DNA from: Streptomyces seoulensis
GTDB lineage: Bacteria; Actinomycetota; Actinomycetes; Streptomycetales; Streptomycetaceae
Length of the DNA stretch: 64,000 nt
Assembly: GCF_022846655.1 (NCBI RefSeq)
Contig: NZ_AP025667.1
Location: 4,873,001 to 4,937,000 of the forward strand
Direction of reading: 5' to 3'
Shown here: one piece after another, positions 51,006 to 58,079 of the stretch
How positions within the stretch are numbered: position 1 is the stretch's first letter
Layout of the letters: the number at the start of each line of letters is the position of its first letter
Notes under the pieces: model-generated
Seen by the model: the letters and a program-made list of their open reading frames with translations, nothing else
Databases searched by the model: none
Told to the model about the DNA's origin: nothing
Position numbers and translations under genes: made by a program

Positions 51006-53168
51006 TCACCCCGTCGCGGCCAGCACCAGCGGCAGGACCTCCTGCGCCCCCGCCCGCCGCAGCAGCCGCGCCGCGACCGCCAGGGTCCAGCCGGACTCGG
51101 TCCGGTCGTCCACGAGCAGGACCGGGCCGGGAGCGGCGGCCAGAGCGGCCGCCAGATCCTGGGGCACGGTGAACGCGGAGGCCAGCGCCTGGAGCCGCTG
51201 GGCGGAGTTGCTGCGGTGCGCCTGATGCGCGCCGGCCTCCCCCGTGTACGCGAGCGCTCCGAGGAACGGCAGGTGTCCGATCGCGGCCACCCGTTCCGCG
51301 AGGGAAGCCACGAGCTGCGGGCGGTTCAGCGAGGGCATGGCGACGACGCCGACCGGGCGGGCCATGGCGTCCGGGGTCTTCGACGCCCAGCCGCCGGGCG
51401 AGCGCGCCCAGTCGGCGAGGACCTCGACCACGGCCTTCAGCATGTCGTCCGGGACGGGACCGTCGGGCGTCTGCTCGGCCAGCAGCGGCCTGAGCCGGTT
51501 GCCCCAGCCGATGTCCGACAGCCGCCCGAGGGCACGTCCGGTCGCGCACTGCTCCTTCGCCGGGATGCGGCCCTTGAGGTCGATCCCCAGAGCGGGCATC
51601 CCGGTCGGCCACATGCGGCGGGGCTCGATCTCCACACCCGGCCGGTCCAGTTCACCGGCGGCGGCCGACAACGCCTCGGTGGAGACGCCCGTGTCGATCC
51701 AGGCGCCGGCGCAGTTGTCGCAGCGGCCGCAGGGAGTGACCTCCACGTCGTCGAGCTGGCGGCGCAGGAACGCCATCCGGCATTCGTCCGTGCCGACGTA
51801 GTCCCGCATGGCCTGCTGCTCGGCGGCGCGCTGGCGGGCGACCCACGCGTACCGCTCGGCGTCGTAGACCCAGTCGGCGCCGGTGGCCGTCCATCCGCCC
51901 TTCACCCGGTGGACGGCGCCGTCCACGTCGAGCACCTTCAGCATCAGCTCCAGCCGGGTGCGCCGTAGATCCACCAGCGACTCCAGCGCGGGCACCGACA
52001 GCGGGCGGCCCGCGTCGGCGAGGGCGGCCAGGGTCTGGCGGACCTGCGCCTCGGGCGGGAAGGCGACCTCGGCGAAGTACCGCCAGATCGCCTCGTCCTC
52101 CTTGCCCGGCAGCAGCAGCACGTCGGCGTGCTCGACGCCTCGGCCAGCGCGGCCCACCTGCTGGTAGTAGGAGATCGGTGAGGACGGCGAGCCGAGGTGG
52201 ACCACGAAGCCCAGGTCAGGCTTGTCGAAGCCCATGCCCAGCGCGGAGGTGGCCACCAAGGCCTTGACCCGGTTGTCCAGCAGGTCGGACTCGGCCTGCT
52301 GGCGGTCGGCGTTCTCCGTGCGGCCGGTGTACGAGGCGACGGCGAAGCCGCGTGCGCGGAGGTAGGCGGTGACCTCCTCGGCGGCCGAGACGGTCAGCGT
52401 GTAGATGATCCCGGAGCCCGGCAGGTCGTTCAGGTGCTCGGCCAGCCACGCCAGCCGGTGCGCGGCGTCCGGCAGCCGGACCACACCGAGCCGCAGGCTC
52501 TCCCGGTCCAGCCGCCCCCGCAGCACCAGCGCCTCGCCCGCGCCGGTGCCCAGTTGCTCGGCCACGTCCGCCGTGACGCGCGCGTTGGCCGTGGCGGTGG
52601 TCGCGAGCACGGGCACGCCCGGCGCCAGCTCCTGGAGCATGGTGCGGAGCCTGCGGTAGTCGGGGCGGAAGTCGTGGCCCCAGTCGGAGATGCAGTGCGC
52701 CTCGTCCACGACCAGCAGGCCGGTGGTGGCCGCCAGCTTGGGCAGCATGCGGTCGCGGAAGTCGACGGAGTTGAGCCGCTCCGGGCTCACCAGCAGCACG
52801 TCGACCTCGCCGCGCTCCACCTCCTCATGGATGGCGTCCCACTCCTCGGGGTTGGCCGAGTTGATGGTGCGGGCCTGGATCCCGGCCCGCGCCGCCGACT
52901 CGACCTGGTTGCGCATCAGCGCCAGCAGCGGCGAGACGATCACCGTGGGGCCGGAGCCGCGGCGGCGGAGCAGGGCGGTGGCGACGAAGTACACGGCCGA
53001 CTTGCCCCAGCCGGTGCGCTGCACGACCAGGGCCCGGCGACGGTCGACCACCAGGGCCTTGACCGCCTCCCACTGGTCCTCCCGCAGCCGCGCCGCCCCC
53101 TCCGGGGCGCCGACCAGCTCGGCGAGGACGGCGTCGGCTTCGGTACGCAGCGGCTCCAGATCGTTCAT
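51006..53168 (-). CDS. recQ: RecQ-type helicase with phosphoribosyltransferase-like tail
   Basis: A 720-residue helicase. Motif I 'QRTGWGKS' (50-57) is an unusual Walker A form; motif II 'VVDEAHCISDWGHDFRPDYRRL' starts at 153, motif VI 'QQVGRAGRG' follows, then the RecQ zinc site 'CRMAFLRRQLDDVEVTPCGRCDNC', in which four Cys are kept. The last 40 residues contain 'PGPVLLVDDRTESGWTLAVAARLL', the PRPP-binding pattern of phosphoribosyltransferases (VLLVDDxxxxGxT). No HRDC domain is seen. The C-terminal domain may bind a nucleotide or phosphoribosyl ligand. The ATG at 53168 is used; the frame continues far upstream but without coding character. Confidence 0.85.
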   Translation of the reverse strand: MNDLEPLRTEADAVLAELVGAPEGAARLREDQWEAVKALVVDRRRALVVQRTGWGKSAVYFVATALLRRRGSGPTVIVSPLLALMRNQVESAARAGIQARTINSANPEEWDAIHEEVERGEVDVLLVSPERLNSVDFRDRMLPKLAATTGLLVVDEAHCISDWGHDFRPDYRRLRTMLQELAPGVPVLATTATANARVTADVAEQLGTGAGEALVLRGRLDRESLRLGVVRLPDAAHRLAWLAEHLNDLPGSGIIYTLTVSAAEEVTAYLRARGFAVASYTGRTENADRQQAESDLLDNRVKALVATSALGMGFDKPDLGFVVHLGSPSSPISYYQQVGRAGRGVEHADVLLLPGKEDEAIWRYFAEVAFPPEAQVRQTLAALADAGRPLSVPALESLVDLRRTRLELMLKVLDVDGAVHRVKGGWTATGADWVYDAERYAWVARQRAAEQQAMRDYVGTDECRMAFLRRQLDDVEVTPCGRCDNCAGAWIDTGVSTEALSAAAGELDRPGVEIEPRRMWPTGMPALGIDLKGRIPAKEQCATGRALGRLSDIGWGNRLRPLLAEQTPDGPVPDDMLKAVVEVLADWARSPGGWASKTPDAMARPVGVVAMPSLNRPQLVASLAERVAAIGHLPFLGALAYTGEAGAHQAHRSNSAQRLQALASAFTVPQDLAAALAAAPGPVLLVDDRTESGWTLAVAARLLRRAGAQEVLPLVLAATG

Positions 53169-53218
53169 GCCCCCATGCAACCGCACCGCACCGACATCCG
53201 GCCACTCGCCCGCCGCCG

Positions 53219-54493
53219 CTACGGACGGCTGCCCGTCGGCCTGGCCTGCGGATGCCCGGGCACCGGTGCAGGCGCGTCGTCGCGGGCCACCGCCAGAGCC
53301 ACGAGCGCGGCGAGCAGCGCGACGAGGCCGCCTGCCCACAGTCCGGAGCGGGCGCCGAGGGTGTGGGTGGCGGCGCCGACGAAGAGGGCGCCCAGCGGTG
53401 TGCTGCCTTGCAGGATGACGGTGTAGAGGGCCATCACCCGGCCTCGGTGGGCCGGGTCGCCGCCCAGTTGGATGCGGTGGTTCGCCGCCTGGACGAAGTA
53501 GAGCGAGGCGAATCCGGTCGGCACCAGGAGCGCCAGCGCGACCGGCAGGTTCGGCGCCCACGCCGTGATCAGCTCCAGGGCGCCGAAGGCACATCCCCAG
53601 ACGGCCACCAGCCGCGCCGAGGGGCGGTCGCGGCGCAGGGTGCCGGCCAGCGCGGCCAGCAGGGAGCCTCCGGCGAGCGCGGCGGTGAGGAGCCCGAAGG
53701 AGGCGGCCTCGGTGTGGAACACGACGCGGGCCATGAGCGGCAGCGTGAGCGGCAGGTTGAGACCGAAGAGGGCGACCGCCGCGACCAGCGCGAGCGTGGT
53801 GAGCAGGTCGGGCCGGGTGCGCAGGTGGGCCAGGCCCTCGGTGACGCGCGGGGGCGTGGCCGGGCGGGGTGCGCGGTGCAGCTCCGCCGGGCGCATGGCG
53901 CGCAGTCCGGCGACCGTGGCCGTGTAGCTGACGGCGTTGAGGAGCATGGCGGTGCCGGTGCCCGACCACTGGATCAGCAGCCCGGCCAGCGACGGGCCCA
54001 GCACGCGCGCGATGTTGAAGTAGGCCCCGCTGAGCGCGGAGGCGTTGGGGAGCAGCTCTGGGCCCACGAGCTCGGTGATGAAGGACAGCCGGGCCGGCAC
54101 CTCCACGGAGTTGGCCACGCCGAGCGCGGCGGCCGCGGCGTAGACGTGCCAGAGCCGGGCGGCGTCGGCGGTCACCAGGAGGCCGAGGGCCAGGGCGAAG
54201 ACGCCGGAGGCGATGTTGGCGCCGGTCAGGAGGGCGCGTTTGTCGTACCGGTCGGCGAGCCGGCCGCCGTACAGGGTCAGCAGGAGGACCGGGGTGAACT
54301 GGAGGGCGGTGACGGTGGCGAGGGCCGCGCCGGAGTTGCCGGTCAGTTCCAGTACGAGCCAGTCCTGGGCGACCGCCATCATCCAGGTGCCGGTGGCGGA
54401 GGCGATCTGGCCGACCGCGAAGAGCCGGAAGTTGCGCACGGTCAGGGAGCGCAGGCTGGTGGCGAGCAGGTGGCGGCCGGGTCCTCGCGTCAT
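53219..54493 (-). CDS. MFS exporter (EntS-like)
   Basis: A 424-residue 12-TM transporter of the MFS_3 type: 'SLRSLTVRNFRLFAVGQIASATGTWMMAVAQDWLVLELTG' at the start and 'YGGRLADRYDKRALLTGANI' in loop 2. Relatives export siderophores, macrolides and other small molecules. Its place beside a butyrolactone module suggests, by context, export of a signal or product. It starts 56 bp downstream of the 26-bp tandem repeats, so those repeats lie in its 5' region. Confidence 0.82.
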   Translation of the reverse strand: MTRGPGRHLLATSLRSLTVRNFRLFAVGQIASATGTWMMAVAQDWLVLELTGNSGAALATVTALQFTPVLLLTLYGGRLADRYDKRALLTGANIASGVFALALGLLVTADAARLWHVYAAAAALGVANSVEVPARLSFITELVGPELLPNASALSGAYFNIARVLGPSLAGLLIQWSGTGTAMLLNAVSYTATVAGLRAMRPAELHRAPRPATPPRVTEGLAHLRTRPDLLTTLALVAAVALFGLNLPLTLPLMARVVFHTEAASFGLLTAALAGGSLLAALAGTLRRDRPSARLVAVWGCAFGALELITAWAPNLPVALALLVPTGFASLYFVQAANHRIQLGGDPAHRGRVMALYTVILQGSTPLGALFVGAATHTLGARSGLWAGGLVALLAALVALAVARDDAPAPVPGHPQARPTGSRP

Positions 54494-54548
54494 GATCCGG
54501 TCCTACCAGGGGCGCCCGGATGTGAGCCGAGCCGCGCCGAAGGGGAAC

Positions 54549-54652
54549 CGCTCGCGGCTCGTATCCCGGCCACGCGCTCGCGGCTCGTATCCCGGCCACG
54601 CGCTCGCGGCTCGTATCCCGGCCACGCGCTCGCGGCTCGTATCCCGGCCACG
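54549..54652. repeat. four 26-bp tandem repeats
   Basis: Four identical copies of a 26-bp unit that begins CGCTCGCGGCTCG and ends CCCGGCCACG, at 54549, 54575, 54601 and 54627. The period is not a multiple of three, so they are not coding. They lie in the 194-bp gap between the epimerase stop and the MFS start, both minus strand. Confidence 0.97.
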
Positions 54653-54673
54653 CGCGCGTGGCCGGGATACGAG
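54636..54673. terminator. 38-bp perfect palindrome ending the repeats
   Basis: The last repeat copy runs without a loop into its own reverse complement, giving a perfect 19+19-bp palindrome with CGCGCG at the centre. It begins 14 bp after the epimerase stop, so it would end the butyrolactone transcript on the minus strand. The other repeat copies carry the same arm and could pair with the single inverted arm instead. Confidence 0.85.
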
Positions 54674-54687
54674 AACGCGCCGTTAAC

Positions 54688-55671
54688 TCACCGCGTCCCC
54701 TCGAACGCTGCCGCCGGCCGGCGCCGGGCGTCCGACGGCGGCAGCCCGGCCTGCCCGCGATACCAGTCGGCGTACTCCCGGAAGCGCGCGGCGAATCCGT
54801 CGCCCGGTGCGATGCCGAGCCCGCTCCAGAGCTGCTCGTCGGTGAACCAGTGGTCGGTGGCGAGCATGCCGAGATGGTGCCGGGCGGCGGGGTGGTCGTG
54901 GACCCGCTCCTGGGCGGTGTCGGCCGAGATGCGAGGTGCGTCGTCGGCGAAGAGCCCGAACGTCTCGGCCACGGCGGACAGCAGCAGTTCCCCCGGCACG
55001 GGATCGGGATGGGTGACGTAGTGGACGCGTCCCCCACCGTCCGCGGGGCCTGTCGTGGCCGCCGCGAACGCGATCCGCCCCAGGGTGTCCGCGTCGATCA
55101 TCGATTGGAGCCCGGCCCAGCCGTCCGGCAGGCCGCCCAGGGTACGCAGCAGGGCCAGGATGCCGGGGACCACCCAGCGGTCGCCCCTGCCGTGGACGAG
55201 ATGGGGGCGCAGGACCGTGCCGCCCGCCGCGAGGACGTGCTCCTCGGCGGCCGCCCGGGTGCGGCTGGTCTCGGAGGCCGGGGTGAGGGGCACCTCGCCG
55301 GGCCGGACGTCGCGGAAGGGCCCGCGTCCGTGCACGGCCGCCGTGCCGAGGTACACGAACCGCTCGACCCCCGCCCGCCGTACCTCGTGCGCCAGGGCGC
55401 GGGTACCGAGGTCGTTGGCCTGGCGCAGCAGCTCCGCGTCGCCGCCGATCCGCCCGGCGCAGTGCACCACGGCGTCCACGTCCGCGCAGACGCCGTGCAG
55501 CGAGGCGGGGTCGGTCAGGTCGCCGCGCACGTACTCGACGTCCGGGTCGGGCGTGGCCGGCGGGGTGCGGACGAGCAGGCGGAGCCGCACGTCCTCGGCG
55601 GCGCGGGCGGCGCTCAGGACGTGTCCGCCGATGAAACCGCTCGATCCGGTGATGAGGACGCGCCGGGTCAT
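54688..55671 (-). CDS. NAD-dependent epimerase/dehydratase
   Basis: A 327-residue extended SDR protein. The Rossmann motif is 'GSSGFIGG' (9-16), followed by 'RGDLTDP' and 'VVHCAGRIGG'. The active-site Tyr normally in YxxxK is not clear: the region reads 'SETSRTRAAAEEH', so the classic Tyr-Lys pair is lost. It overlaps the AfsA-type gene by 4 bp (ATGA) and so belongs to the butyrolactone operon. A role in tailoring the signal's side chain or ring is possible. Confidence 0.82.
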   Translation of the reverse strand: MTRRVLITGSSGFIGGHVLSAARAAEDVRLRLLVRTPPATPDPDVEYVRGDLTDPASLHGVCADVDAVVHCAGRIGGDAELLRQANDLGTRALAHEVRRAGVERFVYLGTAAVHGRGPFRDVRPGEVPLTPASETSRTRAAAEEHVLAAGGTVLRPHLVHGRGDRWVVPGILALLRTLGGLPDGWAGLQSMIDADTLGRIAFAAATTGPADGGGRVHYVTHPDPVPGELLLSAVAETFGLFADDAPRISADTAQERVHDHPAARHHLGMLATDHWFTDEQLWSGLGIAPGDGFAARFREYADWYRGQAGLPPSDARRRPAAAFEGTR

Positions 55672-56723
55672 CGGACCACCTCCGGGGTGTCGCCGAGGGT
55701 GGCCGTGAAGACGGCCTCGTCACCCTGGACGCCCTCGACGTGGACCGAGACGTCACCCTCGGGCGAGGTTTCGCGCCGGGCGCGGACAAGACACGGCTCG
55801 GTCAGCTCGGCGTACCGGTGGAACGCGATCGTCAGCGAGGCGGGCAGGAAACGGCCCTCGGGTGCCAGCGCGACGGCGGCCTGCCGGGCCGCCTCCAGGA
55901 GCACCATGCCGGGGACGTGGTCGTTGGCCCGTGCGAAGAGCGTGGGATGGGCGGTGTCGAGCCGCAGCCGCCAGCCGGACCCGTCCTCGGCCGGCGCGAG
56001 CACGACGTCCCCGGGGTCACGACGGCCGACCCGCTCGGGCGGTACGCCGTCCAGCAGCGGTACGGGGTCACCGGCGGCGGCCAGCTTGTCGCCGCGCAGC
56101 CTGCGGTAGGCCCGCTCCGAGGTGCAGCTCAGGCTGCCCGCGCTCGTGGCCAGTAGGCGCCCGCCGCGCCGGAAGGTGAGCCGCACCCTCATCCCGGCCA
56201 GGCTCCTGGCCCGCATCTGGACCTCGGAGCACTCCACCACGACGTCGATGCGCCCCGAGGCGTCCGAGAGGCCGAAGTCGGCCGTGGCGAGGGCGTATTC
56301 CACGTCCCACATGACGAAGTGGTGGCCGGCCGGAACGCCGTACTCGGCATGGGCCAGCATCATCGCGGTCTGCCTTGTGGTCTCCGCGACCAGCAGCGGG
56401 TCCTGGACACCGCCGGGGAGCGGGGCGAAGAAGCGGTGGCCGACGGGCCAGTCGGCGGCGACCAGGTAGTGGTGTTCGGCGAGCCGCGTCCATTCCACGG
56501 GGAAGGCGTCGGCGGCGTCCGGCCGGTGGACGAGTTCGCCGGTGGCCCGGCCGCCGTACGAGGGAGGTTGACCGGTGTCGGCGGAGTCCGGTACAAGAAC
56601 CAGCGGATCGGTCTGCTCTTCGGGCGGTGCGGCGGGGTCCGGGGCTTGTGTCATGACCGTCCGTCCGGCCGATGAGGTGCCGACGGCGGCGCGAACGGCT
56701 ATGAAGCTAATGCCTTCAGACAT
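55668..56723 (-). CDS. gamma-butyrolactone synthase (AfsA/ScbA family)
   Basis: A 351-residue AfsA-type protein with two hotdog domains (about 75-205 and 245-350). The conserved acidic and basic residues are present in both halves: Glu114 and Arg117 in 'DPLLVAETTRQTAMMLAH', Glu277 and Arg280 in 'GMVLLEAARQAA'; they match the catalytic Glu and Glu-Arg reported for ScbA (recalled). The enzyme joins a beta-ketoacyl chain to dihydroxyacetone phosphate, the first step to A-factor-like signals. ATG at 56723 follows AAAGGG; ATG at 56654 is an alternative because the first 20 codons are AT-rich. Divergent from the receptor gene. Confidence 0.9.
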   Translation of the reverse strand: MSEGISFIAVRAAVGTSSAGRTVMTQAPDPAAPPEEQTDPLVLVPDSADTGQPPSYGGRATGELVHRPDAADAFPVEWTRLAEHHYLVAADWPVGHRFFAPLPGGVQDPLLVAETTRQTAMMLAHAEYGVPAGHHFVMWDVEYALATADFGLSDASGRIDVVVECSEVQMRARSLAGMRVRLTFRRGGRLLATSAGSLSCTSERAYRRLRGDKLAAAGDPVPLLDGVPPERVGRRDPGDVVLAPAEDGSGWRLRLDTAHPTLFARANDHVPGMVLLEAARQAAVALAPEGRFLPASLTIAFHRYAELTEPCLVRARRETSPEGDVSVHVEGVQGDEAVFTATLGDTPEVVR

Positions 56724-56782
56724 GGATTGCCCTTTGAGTCTGGTGCGATCGAGGCTCGTTCCCCCTCGACAAAATACTGACA

Positions 56783-56811
56783 GTCCGGTTCGCTTCGTGA
56801 GCGAACCCGAC
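56783..56811. promoter_or_regulatory. ARE-like butyrolactone-receptor operator
   Basis: A 29-bp imperfect palindrome: GTCCGGTTCGCT, a 5-bp centre, AGCGAACCCGAC. The 12-bp arms differ at one position. The left arm fits 9 of 11 positions of the ArpA half-site GG(T/C)CGGT(A/T)(T/C)G(T/G). It lies between the divergent synthase and receptor genes, 60 bp and 33 bp from their starts, where receptor-controlled operators are found in other streptomycetes. Confidence 0.78.
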
Positions 56812-56844
56812 CAAGCTCTGACATAGAAACAGGGGCGACAGCCC

Positions 56845-57549
56845 ATGGCACGCCAAGCACGCGCGATCCAGACCCGCAAGACGATCCTGCTGGCAGCGGC
56901 CGCCGTCTTCGACGAACGCGGTTACAGCGCCGCCACGATCACCGAGATCCTCGCGCGCGCCGGGGTCACGAAGGGTGGCCTCTACTTCCACTTCGCGTCG
57001 AAGGAGGAACTGGCCCTCGGGGTCATCGCGGCCCAGTTGGAAGTGGGCCCCCTGCCCCCGCAGCGCACCAAGGTGCAGGAACTGATCGACCAAGGGCTGC
57101 TCTTCGCGCACCAACTGCGGCACGATCCGCTGACGCGGGCCAGTGTGGGCCTGGCGATGGACCAGTGGGGAGAGGGCCCGGAGCGGAGCAACCCGTTCCA
57201 CGGCACGCCGTTCCAGTCCTGGGCGAACCGGCTCACCCAGTTGCTCCTGGAGGCGCGGGAGCGCGGGGAGTTGCTGCCGCACGTCGACCCGGCGGAGACC
57301 GCCGACATGCTCGCCGGTGCCTTCACCGGCATCCAGTGGATGTCGCAGATCCTGTGCGAGCGCGCGGACCTCAGCGAGCGGGTGACGGTCCTGCTGCGGC
57401 ACCTCCTGCCCAGCATCACGCTCCCGCAGTTGATGCCCACCCTGGACCTCGCCCCCGACCGCGCCGAACGCCTCCTGGCCCAGCGCCCCGTGGAGACGGA
57501 GGAGGGCGCGGACGACGAGGGTGACACCTCCGCCCGCATCAGCGCCTGA
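56845..57549 (+). CDS. gamma-butyrolactone receptor (ArpA/ScbR-type TetR)
   Basis: A 234-residue TetR-family repressor. The N-terminus 'MARQARAIQTRKTILLAAAAVFDERGYS', given here to its first part, and the helix-turn-helix 'ITEILARAGVTKGGLYFHFASKEELA' (32-57) match butyrolactone receptors closely. Trp126 in 'TPFQSWANRL' is at the ligand-pocket position of ArpA Trp119, so true ligand binding is likely, not a pseudo-receptor. Without signal it should repress its own and the synthase promoter through the palindrome upstream. The last 25 residues are acidic and disordered. Confidence 0.9.
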   Translation: MARQARAIQTRKTILLAAAAVFDERGYSAATITEILARAGVTKGGLYFHFASKEELALGVIAAQLEVGPLPPQRTKVQELIDQGLLFAHQLRHDPLTRASVGLAMDQWGEGPERSNPFHGTPFQSWANRLTQLLLEARERGELLPHVDPAETADMLAGAFTGIQWMSQILCERADLSERVTVLLRHLLPSITLPQLMPTLDLAPDRAERLLAQRPVETEEGADDEGDTSARISA

Positions 57550-57577
57550 GGCACCCGCCGCGACGCGGTACCCCGGC

Positions 57578-57967
57578 TCAGCGCGCCCCGGTGCCCTCGT
57601 CGAACTCCCTGCGCGCCAGGTCGACCTTCGGCAGGTTCTCCGCCGACCACTCGGCGAGCTGGGCGAAGATCGGGGCGAGGCTGCGCCCCAGCTCGCTGAT
57701 CTCGTACTCGACGCGCGGCGGCACCTCGGGGTGGTACGTGCGTACCACCAGGCCGTCCCGCTCGAGCTGGCGCAGCCGCTGGGTGAGCACCTTGGGCGTG
57801 ATGGTGGCGATGTTCCGCTGGAGCACGACGAACCGCTGCCGCCCGAACTCGTTCAGGCACCACAGGATCGGGGTGGTCCAGCGGCTGAAGACGATGTCGA
57901 GCACCGGCGAGACCGGACAGGCCAGCTCCGGGTCGACAGGGGTCTTCCGTACGGCCGGTGCGGTCAT
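57578..57967 (-). CDS. HxlR family regulator
   Basis: A 129-residue HxlR-type winged-helix regulator: 'CPVSPVLDIVFSRWTTPILWCLNEFGRQRF' with the conserved Cys17 near the start, which in several relatives senses electrophiles or oxidants, then 'ITPKVLTQRLRQLERDGLVVRTYHPEVPPRVEYEISELG', whose core is recognition helix and wing. It is divergent from the drug exporter gene, with a 112-bp shared promoter, so it probably represses that exporter. Convergent with the receptor gene. Confidence 0.88.
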   Translation of the reverse strand: MTAPAVRKTPVDPELACPVSPVLDIVFSRWTTPILWCLNEFGRQRFVVLQRNIATITPKVLTQRLRQLERDGLVVRTYHPEVPPRVEYEISELGRSLAPIFAQLAEWSAENLPKVDLARREFDEGTGAR

Positions 57968-57980
57968 GCGACCCCTCCCA

Positions 57981-58014
57981 GGTAAGTCACTTTCCTCTAG
58001 GTACCTACTTTACT
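57981..58014. promoter_or_regulatory. likely HxlR operator
   Basis: GGTAAGTCACTT at the left and CTACTTTAC at the right flank a perfect TAGGTACCTA palindrome (57998-58007). GTAAGT and ACTTTAC form imperfect outer arms. It is AT-rich and lies 14 bp upstream of the HxlR start and 66 bp upstream of the exporter, the expected place for the shared operator. Confidence 0.6.
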
Positions 58015-58079
58015 CAGGGTGCTAGCTTCCCGGCAGATCCCGCCTCCGTCCGCTCCGGACGCCTCTCCCAGGGAGTGCC

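Noticed and set aside
54541..54673. CRISPR array
   Set aside because: The 26-bp units abut each other without spacers and no cas gene is near; this is a plain tandem repeat.
53169..55037. In-frame upstream extension of recQ to over 1300 residues
   Set aside because: It runs through the MFS gene and the tandem repeats in another frame. RecQ motifs begin right after the ATG at 53168.
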